Positions 28,702 through 38,541 of a DNA stretch of 64,000 bases are shown here, piece after piece. The translations under genes and the position numbers were made by a program. Origin of the DNA: Saprospiraceae bacterium (GTDB taxonomy: Bacteria > Bacteroidota > Bacteroidia > Chitinophagales > Saprospiraceae); NCBI GenBank assembly GCA_028285085.1, contig JANQQI010000129.1:1-64000 (forward strand), written 5' to 3'. Numbering within the stretch: the stretch's first letter is position 1; each line of letters begins with the position of its first letter. Under the pieces are notes generated by a model. That model had not been told where the DNA came from and did no database searches. It saw only the letters and a program-made list of their open reading frames with translations.

Positions 28702-29045
28702 TACTTAATGATTTCGCCAGATTTTTTAGAATAGCGCACCAATTTACCATCCACCTCTTTACGACCAACACGAGTTGGCTCTCCGGTTTTAGGATCAATC
28801 AACATTACGTTAGAAATGTTAATCGGTGCTGGTTTCTCGATAATGCCACCTTGGCTGTCCTGTGTAGGCTTCTGGTGTTTCTTAATGATATTCACCTCCT
28901 CCACGATCACCCGATTTTTCTTGGGTAACACTTCGAGTACTTCACCTTTGCTACCTTTATAAGCACCCGCAATAACGAGGACCTGATCTCCTTTTTTAAT
29001 GTGGAGTTTAGGTGCAAAACGTTTAATATTATTATTCTTTGCCAT
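28701..29045 (-). CDS. rplX: Ribosomal protein L24
   Basis: The 114-residue L24 is an assembly initiator of the large subunit. The KOW motif is in [39 protein letters not shown], followed by [33 protein letters not shown]. It lies 31 bases after rplN. Its stop codon overlaps the rplE start. Confidence 0.97.
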   Translation of the reverse strand: MAKNNNIKRFAPKLHIKKGDQVLVIAGAYKGSKGEVLEVLPKKNRVIVEEVNIIKKHQKPTQDSQGGIIEKPAPINISNVMLIDPKTGEPTRVGRKEVDGKLVRYSKKSGEIIK

Positions 29046-29076
29046 GATAGTTATGGATTGAAAACCCTTTGATCAA

Positions 29077-29442
29077 TTAAAGTACCTCAGGAGCAAGTGA
29101 AACAATTCGCATGTATTCTTTATCTCGCAACTCACGTGCTACTGGTCCGAAAATCCGCGTACCTCTTGGCTCATCATTGGCATTGAGAAGTACTACAGCA
29201 TTGTCATCAAAGCGAATGTAAGTACCATCTTTACGGCGAATTTCTTTCTTGGTCCGTACAACTACTGCTTTAGATACTGTCCCCTTTTTAACGCCTCCGG
29301 GAGTAGCCTCTTTCACCGTCACTACAATTTGGTCTCCAATAGAAGCATACCGTCGCTTGGATCCACCCAATACGCGAATACACAATACTTCTTTTGCGCC
29401 ACTATTATCGGCTACTTTGAGTCTGGATTCTTGTTGTATCAT
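29077..29442 (-). CDS. rplN: Ribosomal protein L14
   Basis: The 121-residue L14 forms part of the subunit interface. It starts [33 protein letters not shown] and has the family signature [49 protein letters not shown]. Length is normal. It is 80 bases after rpsQ. Confidence 0.97.
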   Translation of the reverse strand: MIQQESRLKVADNSGAKEVLCIRVLGGSKRRYASIGDQIVVTVKEATPGGVKKGTVSKAVVVRTKKEIRRKDGTYIRFDDNAVVLLNANDEPRGTRIFGPVARELRDKEYMRIVSLAPEVL

Positions 29443-29522
29443 TTTAACTAAAAATTGAAAATTATGCGCTTAAATATTTTAAAGCTTGCCGTAGATTGGC
29501 ACTTGTAGATCATCCAAGAAGC

Positions 29523-29786
29523 TTATTTAGCCCGTTCAATAATCTCTACCAAACGCCAGCGCTTACGCTTACTTAATGGACGGCTCTCCATAATGCGCAC
29601 TGTATCTCCTACATTACAATCATTATTCTCATCGTGCGCCATGAACTTGTTCGTCTTCTTCACGAACTTACCATAAATAGGGTGCTGCAGTCGTCGTTGT
29701 ACTGAAATGGTGATGGACTTATCCATGCTAGCACTAGTAACCACACCGACACGCTGTTTTCTTAAAGATTTTTTTTCTTCACTCAT
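29523..29786 (-). CDS. rpsQ: Ribosomal protein S17
   Basis: The 87-residue S17 is an OB-fold protein binding the 5' domain of 16S rRNA. The core reads [45 protein letters not shown], then the signature [26 protein letters not shown]. It lies between rpmC (58 bases) and rplN (80 bases). Confidence 0.97.
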   Translation of the reverse strand: MSEEKKSLRKQRVGVVTSASMDKSITISVQRRLQHPIYGKFVKKTNKFMAHDENNDCNVGDTVRIMESRPLSKRKRWRLVEIIERAK

Positions 29787-29844
29787 AATTTTGAGACATT
29801 ACCTCCCGTCGTTCGGGATAAATAAATGATAAACCGTCAGATAA

Positions 29845-30105
29845 TTATTTCTTTCTGCGGCGGGCGCGAATTTTAGAACGTCCAGCCAAATCTTCAGCAG
29901 ACATAGCGACCACCTCTCGGCGTCGAATCTCTGAATTCAGACGGGCGATATCCCGACGAACTTCACGCAGGCGAAGTGGATTATCCAGTCCTTTAATCGC
30001 ATGGTCGAACTTAAGCTTCTGATACTGCTCCTCGGTCTCTTTCAATTCATTGACCAAATCAGCGTCCGAAAATTCCTGGAGTTCCAAATATTTCTTAGTT
30101 GCCAT
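29845..30105 (-). CDS. rpmC: Ribosomal protein L29 with basic tail
   Basis: The first 65 residues are a typical L29 helical hairpin (LQEFSDADLVNELKETEEQYQKLKFDHAIKGLDNPLRLREVRRDIARL). L29 lies at the peptide exit and helps dock the signal recognition particle and trigger factor. The protein has 86 residues; about 20 extra residues form a C-terminal basic tail ending KIRARRRKK. It is 20 bases after rplP. Confidence 0.95.
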   Translation of the reverse strand: MATKKYLELQEFSDADLVNELKETEEQYQKLKFDHAIKGLDNPLRLREVRRDIARLNSEIRRREVVAMSAEDLAGRSKIRARRRKK

Positions 30106-30125
30106 TTTATATCAGCTATTTATAA

Positions 30126-30545
30126 TTATTCAACGTAATCGCGGCGTGTAACCACTTTAGTAGCGACTGGCAATTTTTGGGCAGCCAGACGTAAGGCTTC
30201 AGCAGCAGTTTCTAATGGTACACCATCCATCTCGAACATGATACGACCAGGCTTAACCTGAGCAACATAGTGATCGAGTGCTCCCTTACCTTTACCCATC
30301 CGTACTTCCTGTGGCTTAGCCGTAATCGGCTTGTCCGGGAAGATGCGAATCCATACGGTACCTTCACGTTTCATGTATCGGGTCATGGCGATACGTGCTG
30401 CCTCAATCTGACGGTTAGTGATTCGGCCCGGCTCCATTGCTTTCAATCCGAAAGAACCGAAAGAGATGGTGCTTCCACGATGCGCAAGCCCACGGTTTCT
30501 ACCCTTCTGCTGCTTGCGATATTTGGTACGTTTAGGCTGTAACAT
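30126..30545 (-). CDS. rplP: Ribosomal protein L16
   Basis: The 139-residue L16 organises the A-site region of the 50S subunit. It opens [51 protein letters not shown] and has the signature [25 protein letters not shown]. The 96-base gap before it holds an internal promoter match (30614-30645), so genes from rplP onward may have a second source of transcript. Confidence 0.97.
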   Translation of the reverse strand: MLQPKRTKYRKQQKGRNRGLAHRGSTISFGSFGLKAMEPGRITNRQIEAARIAMTRYMKREGTVWIRIFPDKPITAKPQEVRMGKGKGALDHYVAQVKPGRIMFEMDGVPLETAAEALRLAAQKLPVATKVVTRRDYVE

Positions 30546-30613
30546 TTTAACTATTGTTTGATAGTAATTCTTAAAAAATGACCATTAAACCAGTGCTTCC
30601 GAAAAAAGCAGGG

Positions 30614-30645
30614 CAAAGGTACGTTTTTTTTCCTTATTATTCTAA
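30614..30645 (-). promoter_or_regulatory. Internal promoter between rpsC and rplP
   Basis: The minus strand has TTAG (30642-30645), 20 bases, then TACCTTTG (30614-30621), an exact TANNTTTG box, in the 96-base gap after rpsC. The upstream box has one mismatch and overlaps the rpsC stop. Confidence 0.5.
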
Positions 30646-31355
30646 CGACGTCGTTGATTTCTTCCGCCTCGTTTGCGGTTTCCACCACCTTTATCGTTAG
30701 ATACGCCAACGTTAGGAGACAGGTCGCGCTTACCCAATACCTCACCTTTACAAATCCATACTTTGATCCCAATTTTACCGTAGACAGTCAAAGCTTCGGT
30801 CAAAGCATAGTCGATATCTGCACGGAAGGTGTGTAATGGAGTACGTCCGTCTTTGTATTCTTCTGAACGCGCCATCTCTGCTCCATTCAAACGGCCAGAA
30901 ATACGCACTTTAATCCCTTCGGCCCCTACTCGCATCGTCGATTGAATAGCCATTTTAATGGCGCGACGGTAGTTGATCCGTGCTTCAATCTGCTTAGCGA
31001 TCATTTCACCAACAATGGCAGCATCCAATTCAGGCTTACGGATCTCGATGATATTGATTTGAACATCTTTCCCCGTCAGTTTCTTCAACTCTTCCCGCAA
31101 CTTGTCCACTTCTTTACCACCTTTACCAATAACGATACCTGGACGAGAGGTATGAATGGTAATAGTGATACGCTTTAGTGTACGTTCGATGATTACACGT
31201 GCGATACCACCTTTAGGGATACGTGCAGCAAGGTAAGTACGGATTTTCTCGTCTTCAACTACTTTCTGACCGAAGTCCTTACCACCAAACCAGCTAGATT
31301 CCCAGCCACGAATGATCCCCAGACGATTGCCAATTGGATTTGTTTTCTGACCCAT
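30642..31355 (-). CDS. rpsC: Ribosomal protein S3
   Basis: The 237-residue S3 forms the mRNA entry channel. It starts [25 protein letters not shown] and has the KH motif [33 protein letters not shown], then the S3 C domain with [34 protein letters not shown] (preceded by KVRISGR). The end is a glycine- and arginine-rich tail ([15 protein letters not shown]). It lies 27 bases after rplV. Confidence 0.97.
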   Translation of the reverse strand: MGQKTNPIGNRLGIIRGWESSWFGGKDFGQKVVEDEKIRTYLAARIPKGGIARVIIERTLKRITITIHTSRPGIVIGKGGKEVDKLREELKKLTGKDVQINIIEIRKPELDAAIVGEMIAKQIEARINYRRAIKMAIQSTMRVGAEGIKVRISGRLNGAEMARSEEYKDGRTPLHTFRADIDYALTEALTVYGKIGIKVWICKGEVLGKRDLSPNVGVSNDKGGGNRKRGGRNQRRR

Positions 31356-31382
31356 GGATTATGGTATTAAAATAAATTTAAA

Positions 31383-31799
31383 TTAATCGTTAGTTTCTTC
31401 TGTTACCTCTTCTTCGATTTCTTCTACTTCTGGATTTAATTCAGAATCCAAAGGCAGACGATTCTCAACAACGAGAGTAACATGATTTGTACGCTTACGA
31501 ATGCGGTGCGCCCGGCCGTGTGGCGCAGGACGGAAACGCTTAAGCATCGTACCTTCATTGGAGTAAACGGTTTTAATGATCAGATCATAATCATCGGCAC
31601 TTACACCCATACCGTTTTTATACTCCCAGTTAGCAATAGCTGAAAGCACCAGTTTCTCCAGCCAGGTCGCTGCCTCTTTCTTCGTATAGCGCAAAATATT
31701 GAGCGCATCATCCACATTCTTTCCGCGGATGTTATCGACGACTAGACGCATTTTGCGTGCTGACATCGGACAATTCTTGAGTTTAGCAACTGCTTCCAT
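31383..31799 (-). CDS. rplV: Ribosomal protein L22 with acidic tail
   Basis: The 138-residue form starting at the ATG at 31797-31799 reads MEAVAKLKNCPMSARKMRLVVDNIRG. An upstream in-frame start would add 15 residues that do not fit the family, so I prefer the shorter form. The core WEYKNGMGVSADDYDLIIKTVYSNEGTMLKRFRPAPHGRAHRIRKRTNHVTLVV is the L22 domain whose loop lines the exit tunnel. A glutamate-rich tail (EVEEIEEEVTEE) extends beyond the usual end. Confidence 0.95.
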   Translation of the reverse strand: MEAVAKLKNCPMSARKMRLVVDNIRGKNVDDALNILRYTKKEAATWLEKLVLSAIANWEYKNGMGVSADDYDLIIKTVYSNEGTMLKRFRPAPHGRAHRIRKRTNHVTLVVENRLPLDSELNPEVEEIEEEVTEETND

Positions 31800-31858
31800 A
31801 TTCGATTTGTATTTGGAAGTTTCCAGCCAGAGACCAGAAACCAATCACTGAATTTTTA

Positions 31859-32128
31859 TTATTTCTTACGATTTCCGGCGTGGCCTTTAAAGCTACGAGT
31901 AGGGGCGAATTCGCCTAACTTGTGGCCGACCATGTTTTCTGTAACGAATACAGGAATAAATGTTTTACCGTTATGCACCGCGATGGTCTCCCCTACCATA
32001 TCAGGGATAATCATTGATGCTCTTGACCAGGTTTTAATAACCGTTTTTTTATTTGACTCTTTTGCCTTCTCAACTTTAGCGAGCAGCTTGTGAAAAACGT
32101 AAGGTCCTTTTTTAATGGATCTAGCCAT
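31859..32128 (-). CDS. rpsS: Ribosomal protein S19
   Basis: The 89-residue S19 lies in the head of the 30S subunit beside S13. It starts [22 protein letters not shown] and has the signature [53 protein letters not shown]. Length is normal. It lies between rplB (56 bases) and rplV (59 bases). Confidence 0.97.
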   Translation of the reverse strand: MARSIKKGPYVFHKLLAKVEKAKESNKKTVIKTWSRASMIIPDMVGETIAVHNGKTFIPVFVTENMVGHKLGEFAPTRSFKGHAGNRKK

Positions 32129-32184
32129 GATTCTGATGCTTTATAGTGACGATGGCAGCTCCAAAGAGCTACGCCGCCGGTTGA

Positions 32185-33021
32185 TTACTTCTTAGATTTT
32201 GTTTTACGCTTAGAGATGATAAGCTTGCTAGAGTGCTTCTTCGTGTTACGTGTCTTCTGACCTTTAGCCATAACACCCGTACGAGAACGTGGGTGACCAC
32301 CAGAAGCACGACCTTCACCACCACCCATCGGGTGATCAACAGGGTTCATCGCTACACCACGAACACGTGGACGACGACCTAACCAGCGTTTACGACCTGC
32401 TTTACCAAGTACTTGCTGACCGTGATCAGGGTTTGATGTAGATCCAATAGTTGCTTTACAAGACATCAGGATACGACGCACCTCGCCAGAAGGTAATTTA
32501 ATAATCGCGTACTTACCCTCACGGCCCATCAACTGACCATAAGTACCAGCACTTCGTGCCAGAGCAGCACCACGACCTGGTTGCATCTCAATAGCGTGAA
32601 TAACCGCACCCAATGGAATATCTTTCATATAGAGTGAATTCCCAGTTTCAGGAGCTGCGCCCTCACCGGAAACAACTTTATCACCTACTTTCAAACCATC
32701 TGGAGCAATAATGTATCGCTTTTCACCATCTGCGTAGCTCAACAAGGCAATAAAAGCTGTACGGTTTGGATCGTATTCGATTGATTTAACCGTAGCTGGA
32801 ATCCCTTCTTTATCACGCTTGAAGTCGATGATACGATAGCGGCGTTTGTGTCCACCACCTCGGTTGCGCACGGTCATTTTACCATCATGGTTACGACCAC
32901 CGCTACGCTTTTGAGAAGCGATCAGGCTCTTCTCGGGCTTATCAGTTGTCACTTCCGAGAAAGAGTTGCCAACGCGGAAGCGCGTACCCGGAGTAATTGG
33001 ATTAAACTTTTTAACTGGCAT
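32185..33021 (-). CDS. rplB: Ribosomal protein L2
   Basis: The 278-residue L2 is needed for subunit joining and peptidyl transfer. It has the two beta-barrel domains ([34 protein letters not shown] and [22 protein letters not shown]). The C-terminal loop [30 protein letters not shown] carries the conserved histidine near the peptidyl-transferase centre. It follows rplW by 44 bases. Confidence 0.98.
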   Translation of the reverse strand: MPVKKFNPITPGTRFRVGNSFSEVTTDKPEKSLIASQKRSGGRNHDGKMTVRNRGGGHKRRYRIIDFKRDKEGIPATVKSIEYDPNRTAFIALLSYADGEKRYIIAPDGLKVGDKVVSGEGAAPETGNSLYMKDIPLGAVIHAIEMQPGRGAALARSAGTYGQLMGREGKYAIIKLPSGEVRRILMSCKATIGSTSNPDHGQQVLGKAGRKRWLGRRPRVRGVAMNPVDHPMGGGEGRASGGHPRSRTGVMAKGQKTRNTKKHSSKLIISKRKTKSKK

Positions 33022-33065
33022 CTTAAATATTATTTTAGCGAAACACCAAAGTGCTTTTCACAATA

Positions 33066-33365
33066 TTAAATATCACCGAAAAAGTCGATTACTTCTCCAT
33101 CAGCCAAGGTTACTACGGCTTTTTTGTAAGAAGCCACGTGGCCACGAATAACTCCGGAGCGCGTGTTACGATTTTTCGCTTTAGCAGGCATAACTGCAGT
33201 GTTTACCGCTGCGACCTCAACACCGTACATTTTCTTGACAGCGTTCTTGATCTCAATTTTATTGGCATTGCGGTGCACTACGAAGCTGTATTGATTCTGA
33301 TTCTCAGAAAGCAATTCTGCTTTTTCGGTAATGATTGGCTTAATTAAAATTGTCTTCTTTGCCAT
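33066..33365 (-). CDS. rplW: Ribosomal protein L23
   Basis: The 99-residue L23 lies at the tunnel exit, where trigger factor and the signal recognition particle dock. The sequence ILIKPIITEKAELLSENQNQYSFVVHRNANKIEIKNAVKKMYGVEVAAVNTAVMPAK is the L23 domain. Length is normal. It lies 42 bases after rplD. Confidence 0.96.
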   Translation of the reverse strand: MAKKTILIKPIITEKAELLSENQNQYSFVVHRNANKIEIKNAVKKMYGVEVAAVNTAVMPAKAKNRNTRSGVIRGHVASYKKAVVTLADGEVIDFFGDI

Positions 33366-33407
33366 TTGATGATAATTTCCGACGAACAGCCGTGCTGGTC
33401 ACCTGAT

Positions 33408-34034
33408 TTAAGCAAAAGTTTCTTTTATTTTATCAATGCTACCTTCTGACAAGACCAGTGTATTGGTATTCAATACCGCATAGGTACTCAAATCTTGAGC
33501 TCGGGTAACAGTCGCTTTCTGCAAGTTGCGGCTCGACAAGTGCAATACTTTATCGTAATCACCAGTAACAAGCGTTGCTTTTTTATCAGCTAATTGCAAC
33601 TTATCAAGAACCACTTTGAAATCTTTGGTTTTTGCTGCAGGGAAAGTAAAGTCCTCAACAACAATGATTTCACCGGCTTTCATTTTTGCACTTAAAGCAG
33701 ATTTACGAGCCAAGCGTTTTACTTTCTTATTGAGCTTGATTCCATAGTTGCGAGGGCGAGGTCCAAAGATACGTCCACCACCACGGAACAATGGGCTTTT
33801 GATATCACCAGCACGTGCAGTACCGGTTCCCTTCTGACGCTTTATTTTGCGGGTTGAACCAGCTACGGCATTTCGCTCCTTAGCAGCATGAGTACCTTGT
33901 CGCTGGTTAGCATTGTATTGTTTAACTGCCAGGTAAATCGCATGCTCATTTGGCTCGATACCGAAGATATCATCAGGCAGTTCAACTTGCTTTCCGGTCG
34001 TTTGACCATCGATGTTATATACTTCCAGTTTCAT
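33408..34034 (-). CDS. rplD: Ribosomal protein L4
   Basis: The 208-residue L4 has a globular domain and the long loop that reaches the exit tunnel (KIKRQKGTGTARAGDIKSPLFRGGGRIFGPRPRNYGIKLNKK). In Escherichia coli L4 represses its own operon both by attenuation and at translation. In this genome the structured rpsJ-rplC gap is the obvious place to look for such control, but no experimental link is known to me. It starts 4 bases after rplC, which suggests translational coupling. Confidence 0.97.
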   Translation of the reverse strand: MKLEVYNIDGQTTGKQVELPDDIFGIEPNEHAIYLAVKQYNANQRQGTHAAKERNAVAGSTRKIKRQKGTGTARAGDIKSPLFRGGGRIFGPRPRNYGIKLNKKVKRLARKSALSAKMKAGEIIVVEDFTFPAAKTKDFKVVLDKLQLADKKATLVTGDYDKVLHLSSRNLQKATVTRAQDLSTYAVLNTNTLVLSEGSIDKIKETFA

Positions 34035-34038
34035 TGTC

Positions 34039-34668
34039 TTACTTTTCTAAGATTACGAATCCACCTTTATGGCCGGGGATAGCCCCTTTCAGAAGGATTA
34101 AATTTTGTTCAGGAATGACTTTCAACACGCTAATGTTTTTGATCTTAGAACGTTTACCGCCCGTACGACCTGCCATTCGCATGCCTTTGAATACTTTAGC
34201 CGGGTAAGAAGCCGCACCAATAGATCCAGGTGCACGCTGGCGGTTATGCTGACCGTGAGTCGCATCATTTACACCAGCAAAGCCATGGCGTTTAACTACA
34301 CCTTGGAAACCTTTACCCTTAGAAGTACCAACTACATTGATAATATCTCCTTCTTCGAAAAGATCAGCTTCAACTAAATCGCCTAAGCTTACGGCTTCTT
34401 CCAACGTTTCGTTGAAATCGCGGAATTCAACCACATATCGTTTAGGACCAGTCTTAGCTTTGTCGAAATGACCGAGGAGTGCTTTAGAAGTGTTTTTGGC
34501 TTTAGCATCGCCGTAGCCCAACTGGACTGCGTTGTAACCGTCGGATTCTTCAGTCTTGACCTGTGTAACCACACAAGGACCAGCTTCAACAACAGTACAA
34601 GCTATGTTATTCCCAGCATCATCATAAATGCTGGTCATACCGATTTTTTTACCGATTAAACCGTTCAC
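34039..34668 (-). CDS. rplC: Ribosomal protein L3, GTG start
   Basis: The 209-residue L3 is an early assembly protein of the 50S subunit. It reads [38 protein letters not shown] from a GTG at 34666-34668. The extended loop near the peptidyl-transferase centre is [50 protein letters not shown] start is rare in this gene series and fits reduced or regulated initiation; the 156-base leader before it carries two hairpins, one of them related to a hairpin in front of rpoA. Confidence 0.97.
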   Translation of the reverse strand: MNGLIGKKIGMTSIYDDAGNNIACTVVEAGPCVVTQVKTEESDGYNAVQLGYGDAKAKNTSKALLGHFDKAKTGPKRYVVEFRDFNETLEEAVSLGDLVEADLFEEGDIINVVGTSKGKGFQGVVKRHGFAGVNDATHGQHNRQRAPGSIGAASYPAKVFKGMRMAGRTGGKRSKIKNISVLKVIPEQNLILLKGAIPGHKGGFVILEK

Positions 34669-34720
34669 TTTATTAAGTTTTAATTATGAACATCGAAATC
34701 TATGGACCACAACAAACAAC

Positions 34721-34751
34721 CGTTTTGCTCGCATGACTGCGATTGCAAACG
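34721..34751 (-). promoter_or_regulatory. Second hairpin of the rplC leader
   Basis: A nested stem: CGTTTTGC (34721-34728) with GCAAACG (34745-34751, one bulged base) outside, and CGCA/TGCG around a 4-base loop inside. Bases 34749-34751 are also part of the shared element 34749-34814, so the two pairings partly compete. Confidence 0.5.
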
Positions 34752-34814
34752 AAAGCCGTTGGGCATTTTTCACGAATCTCTAGTATGACTAGACATTCGC
34801 GGGCAGAACTTTCG
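34749..34814 (-). promoter_or_regulatory. rplC leader hairpin, shared element copy 1
   Basis: CGAAAG (34750-34755) pairs with CTTTCG (34809-34814), which begins 10 bases after the rpsJ stop. Between them is a second hairpin (34773-34799, arms of 5 and 6 bp, 3-base loop). Plus-strand blocks ACGAAAGCCGT (34749-34759) and GCAGAACTTTCG (34803-34814) match the rpoA leader with one mismatch in 23 bases. Confidence 0.65.
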
Positions 34815-34824
34815 AAAAAACTAT

Positions 34825-35133
34825 TTACGTCAATTTGACCTGAATATCCACACCGCTGGGCAGTTCCAGTTTTGACAAAGCGTCAACTGTTTTCTGGGTA
34901 GGGGTGTAAATTTCGATCAATCGTTTGTGGGTCCGAAGTTGGAACTGCTCCCGAGATTTCTTATTGACGTGCGGTGAACGGAGCACGGTAAAGATTTTCT
35001 TCTCAGTGGGCAGCGGAATCGGACCCGTAACAACTGCACCGCTGTTACGTACCGTCTTCACGATTTTCTCAGTTGACTTATCAACAAGGTTGTGATCGTA
35101 AGAACGGAGTTTGATTCTGATTTTTTGATTCAT
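34825..35133 (-). CDS. rpsJ: Ribosomal protein S10
   Basis: The 102-residue S10 opens [25 protein letters not shown] and contains the loop [42 protein letters not shown]10 is a head protein of the 30S subunit and, as NusE, takes part in antitermination. It follows fusA directly without a tuf gene, and the 92-base gap contains a bulged hairpin. The 156 bases after its stop are the most structured leader in the series. Confidence 0.97.
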   Translation of the reverse strand: MNQKIRIKLRSYDHNLVDKSTEKIVKTVRNSGAVVTGPIPLPTEKKIFTVLRSPHVNKKSREQFQLRTHKRLIEIYTPTQKTVDALSKLELPSGVDIQVKLT

Positions 35134-35173
35134 GACCCTTTTTTCAAAAAATTACGCTGATTAAATAAGATGG

Positions 35174-35207
35174 TTGGCTAGCCGCAGCCTTAGCTTACGG
35201 CTGCCAA
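35174..35207 (-). promoter_or_regulatory. Hairpin between fusA and rpsJ
   Basis: Ten base pairs (TTGGC/GCCAA, then AGCCG/CGGCT after one bulged base) close a 13-base loop in the 92-base gap. There is no T run directly after it, so processing or attenuation is as likely as termination. Confidence 0.45.
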
Positions 35208-35225
35208 ACATCGTTGATCTTTATA

Positions 35226-37358
35226 CTATACTTTTACAGTACCTTTTGCTTTTTCAATAACCTCTTCGGCGATATTCTTCGGTGCTGGAGCGTAGTGTGA
35301 AAACTCCATCGTTGAAGAAGCACGACCAGAAGTGATTGTACGTAAAGAAGTTACGTAACCGAACATCTCAGCCAGGGGCACATCCGCTTGGATAGCTACT
35401 GCACCTGGTCGAGGATCTTGTCCTTTAGGCAAACCACGACGACGGTTCAAGTCACCAATTACGTTACCAACATACTCTTCTGGTGTAACCACCTCCAATT
35501 TCATAATTGGCTCCATGAGTGTCGGCTTGGTCTTGGTAGCGGCAGCTTTGAAACCTTCCTTCGCACAAAGTTCGAAGGCAATTGGTTTTGAATCCACTGC
35601 GTGCATCGAACCATCGAATACACGTACTTTCATGCTGTCGATATTGTAACCAGCCAGGATACCATTATTCATCATGGAGGTAAAACCATCACGAATCGGC
35701 TTCTGGTAGTTTTTATCGATCGAACCACCGACGATACCCCAATCAAATTGCAATTTGACTTTGCCTGATTTGAAATCTTCGCTTTCGAGGAATTCTTCGT
35801 CCGCAGGACCTAATTCGAATTCCATATCAGCAAACAAACCAGAACCACCAGACTGCTTTTTAAGTCGCTCGCGGTGAGAAACAGTAAGCGTTAGTGCTTC
35901 TTTATAGTTAACCTGAGGCTGACCTTGGTTACATTCAACTTTAAATTCACGCTTCAGACGATCCAGGATAATTTCCAAGTGTAACTCACCCATACCGCTA
36001 ATTACGGTTTGAGCAGTGTCTTCGTCGTAACGTACACGGAAAGTAGGATCCTCTTCTGACAATTTAGCCAACGCCATACCGAGTTTTTCAACATCTTTCT
36101 GCGTTTTAGGCTCGATAGCTACCCCGATTACAGGATCAGGGAAAGTCATACTTTCCAGAACGATAGGATTATCCAAGTCGCACAGGGTATCACCCGTACG
36201 AATATCCTTAAATCCTACACCAGCAGCAATATCACCCGCTTCAACACGAGGAATTGGATTCTGCTTATTAGCGTGCATCTGGTAGATACGAGAGATTCGC
36301 TCTTTGTTGCCAGAACGTGTATTCAACACATAAGAACCAGCATCTAAGCCACCAGAGTAAACACGGAAGAAGCACAATCGACCTACATAAGGGTCGGTAG
36401 CAATCTTGAAAGCCAAAGCCGCAAACGGCTCAGTAACATCAGGCTTACGAGTTACTTCCTCTTCCGTCTTAGGATTGATTCCTTCAACAGCTTCGATATC
36501 AACCGGAGAAGGTAAGAAAGCGCAAACTGCATCCAGAAGTGCTTGTACACCTTTGTTTTTAAAGGCAGAACCACACATCATTGGCACAATTGCCATATCG
36601 ATAACGGCCGCACGAATAGCAGCACGCATTTCTTCAACTGTAATTGAGTCAGGATCCTCGAAGTATTTCTCCATCAAAGATTCGTCGTACTCAGCTAGTG
36701 CTTCTACCAGTTTTTCACGGTATTCATTCACTGTATCTACCAAGTCTGCAGGAATCTCGATTTCCTCGTAGGTCATACCCTGAGTCTCGTCATCCCAAAC
36801 GATAGCTTTACCGGTCATCAAATCGACCACCCCTTTAAAGGTTTCTTCAGCACCGATAGGAATCTGTAATGGAACTGCATTAGCTCCCAGTTTTTCTTTA
36901 ACGTCATTTACAACGTTTAAGAAATCAGCACCAGAACGGTCCATTTTGTTGACAAACCCGATACGTGGTACGCGGTAGCGGTCAGCTTGACGCCATACAG
37001 TCTCAGACTGAGGCTCAACACCAGATACTGCACAGAATAATGCTACAGTACCGTCCAATACACGCAAAGAACGCTCTACCTCAACGGTGAAATCAACGTG
37101 ACCAGGAGTATCAATAATATTTACTGAATACTCTTTGTCTAACCATTTCCAAGATGTTTTAGTCGCAGCAGAAGTAATCGTGATACCTCGTTCCTGCTCC
37201 TGCTCCATCCAGTCCATGGTAGCAGCACCGTCGTGTACCTCGCCAATCTTATGGCTGATACCGGTATAATAAAGGATACGCTCAGTAGTCGTGGTTTTAC
37301 CGGCATCAATGTGCGCGGCAATCCCGATATTTCGCGTAAATTTGAGATCTTTTGCCAT
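35226..37358 (-). CDS. fusA: Elongation factor G
   Basis: The 710-residue translocase has all five EF-G domains. The GTPase motifs are [10 protein letters not shown] (G1, about residues 17-26), the switch region [18 protein letters not shown] (G3) and NKMD (G4). Domains II to V follow, with the domain IV and V signatures [10 protein letters not shown] and [13 protein letters not shown]. It lies between rpsG (56 bases) and rpsJ (92 bases), so it is the canonical str-operon copy. Bacteroidota often carry further EF-G-like genes elsewhere. Confidence 0.98.
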   Translation of the reverse strand: MAKDLKFTRNIGIAAHIDAGKTTTTERILYYTGISHKIGEVHDGAATMDWMEQEQERGITITSAATKTSWKWLDKEYSVNIIDTPGHVDFTVEVERSLRVLDGTVALFCAVSGVEPQSETVWRQADRYRVPRIGFVNKMDRSGADFLNVVNDVKEKLGANAVPLQIPIGAEETFKGVVDLMTGKAIVWDDETQGMTYEEIEIPADLVDTVNEYREKLVEALAEYDESLMEKYFEDPDSITVEEMRAAIRAAVIDMAIVPMMCGSAFKNKGVQALLDAVCAFLPSPVDIEAVEGINPKTEEEVTRKPDVTEPFAALAFKIATDPYVGRLCFFRVYSGGLDAGSYVLNTRSGNKERISRIYQMHANKQNPIPRVEAGDIAAGVGFKDIRTGDTLCDLDNPIVLESMTFPDPVIGVAIEPKTQKDVEKLGMALAKLSEEDPTFRVRYDEDTAQTVISGMGELHLEIILDRLKREFKVECNQGQPQVNYKEALTLTVSHRERLKKQSGGSGLFADMEFELGPADEEFLESEDFKSGKVKLQFDWGIVGGSIDKNYQKPIRDGFTSMMNNGILAGYNIDSMKVRVFDGSMHAVDSKPIAFELCAKEGFKAAATKTKPTLMEPIMKLEVVTPEEYVGNVIGDLNRRRGLPKGQDPRPGAVAIQADVPLAEMFGYVTSLRTITSGRASSTMEFSHYAPAPKNIAEEVIEKAKGTVKV

Positions 37359-37414
37359 GATTAATTAATTCTAAATCGCTTTATAAAATAATGGTGAAAT
37401 GCCTTGAATAAAAG

Positions 37415-37882
37415 TTACACTCGGAAGTGAGCGAATGCACGGTTTGATTCAGCCATGCGATGCGTATCTTCTTTACGCTTCACCGCGGCTCCCTCACCTT
37501 TACTTGCTGCAATCAACTCAGCTGCGAGCTTTTCTGCGAAACCTTTACCACTACGCTGGCGAGCAAACTTAATCAACCACTTCATTCCGATAGAGATTTT
37601 ACGCTTAGCGCGAATCTCTGTAGGAATCTGGAAAGTCGCACCACCAATACGACGACTACGTACCTCCACTTGTGGCATAGCATTATTCAATGCTTTTTTC
37701 CAAATGCCGTGCTCTTCTTCGCCAGTACGTTGCTTCACGATATCCATTGCATCGTAGAAAAGCTTGAATGCAACACCTTTCTTACCTTGTAGCATCAGGT
37801 TGTTGACAAACTGGGTTACCATTTGATCACCGTAACGAGGATCTGGCTGTATAACTCTTAATTTTGGTTTTCTTTTTCGCAT
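37415..37882 (-). CDS. rpsG: Ribosomal protein S7
   Basis: The 155-residue S7 nucleates folding of the 3' domain of 16S rRNA. It starts [49 protein letters not shown]; the central signature is [22 protein letters not shown] and the end [15 protein letters not shown]. In Escherichia coli S7 represses the str operon between rpsL and rpsG; here that gap has only 42 bases and no obvious structure. Confidence 0.97.
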   Translation of the reverse strand: MRKRKPKLRVIQPDPRYGDQMVTQFVNNLMLQGKKGVAFKLFYDAMDIVKQRTGEEEHGIWKKALNNAMPQVEVRSRRIGGATFQIPTEIRAKRKISIGMKWLIKFARQRSGKGFAEKLAAELIAASKGEGAAVKRKEDTHRMAESNRAFAHFRV

Positions 37883-37924
37883 TTTAAAAAGCTTGGTTGA
37901 TTACACCTTATATATAGCGTCAAA

Positions 37925-38299
37925 TTATTTCTTAGGACGTTTAGTACCGTATTTAGAACGGCTTTGTAAACGATCAGTTACACCCGCTGTATCCAATGCA
38001 CCACGAACGATAGTGTAACGTACACCCGGCAAATCTTTCACACGACCTCCACGAATCAATACGATTGAGTGCTCCTGCAAATTGTGGCCCTCACCTGGGA
38101 TGTAGGCAATCACCTCAATTTGGTTCGTCAAACGTACTTTTGCCACTTTACGCAAAGCCGAGTTCGGCTTCTTTGGTGTAGTGGTATAAACCCGTGTACA
38201 TACGCCACGCTTCTGTGGGCAGGCGTCGAGGGCACGTGATTTACTAGCGGTAATGATCTTCTTTCTGCCTTTTCGAACGAGTTGATTGATTGTAGGCAT
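37925..38299 (-). CDS. rpsL: Ribosomal protein S12
   Basis: The 124-residue S12 lies at the decoding centre. The loop [18 protein letters not shown] and the segment [12 protein letters not shown] keep the two lysines whose change gives streptomycin resistance, so this is a wild-type type S12. It is the first gene of the series. A near-perfect promoter lies 113 bases upstream. The leader contains CGAAAGCC (plus strand 38348-38355), also found in the rplC and rpoA leaders. Confidence 0.98.
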   Translation of the reverse strand: MPTINQLVRKGRKKIITASKSRALDACPQKRGVCTRVYTTTPKKPNSALRKVAKVRLTNQIEVIAYIPGEGHNLQEHSIVLIRGGRVKDLPGVRYTIVRGALDTAGVTDRLQSRSKYGTKRPKK

Positions 38300-38411
38300 A
38301 CTTATATGCGTTTAATGTTAATTCTAAATTTACTTTGGATTTTCTACCGAAAGCCTTTAAAATCAAGGGTTTGACCTGTTTAAAGCCTCCTCCCGGCCTG
38401 AAAAGCGAATG

Positions 38412-38442
38412 CAAAGATAAAACTAATTTCATGTAATACAAA
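38412..38442 (-). promoter_or_regulatory. Main promoter of the ribosomal-protein operon
   Basis: The minus strand has TTTG (38439-38442), 19 bases, then TATCTTTG (38412-38419): both boxes and the spacing match the Bacteroidota consensus fully. Transcription should start near 38405, giving a leader of about 105 bases before rpsL. Confidence 0.85.
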
Positions 38443-38541
38443 CCCCGATTTGAAAATAATTCGGCTTTTTTGCACTTTTCCTAATCCTTACTGCAACAAA
38501 ATTTGGGTTTGGCCGAAAAAAGCTGTTGTTTAGCCCTCATT

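Noticed and set aside
19218-38299. Possible tuf or rpoC gene within the ribosomal operon
   Set aside because: All gaps are shorter than 160 bases and every long frame is assigned; neither gene is present.
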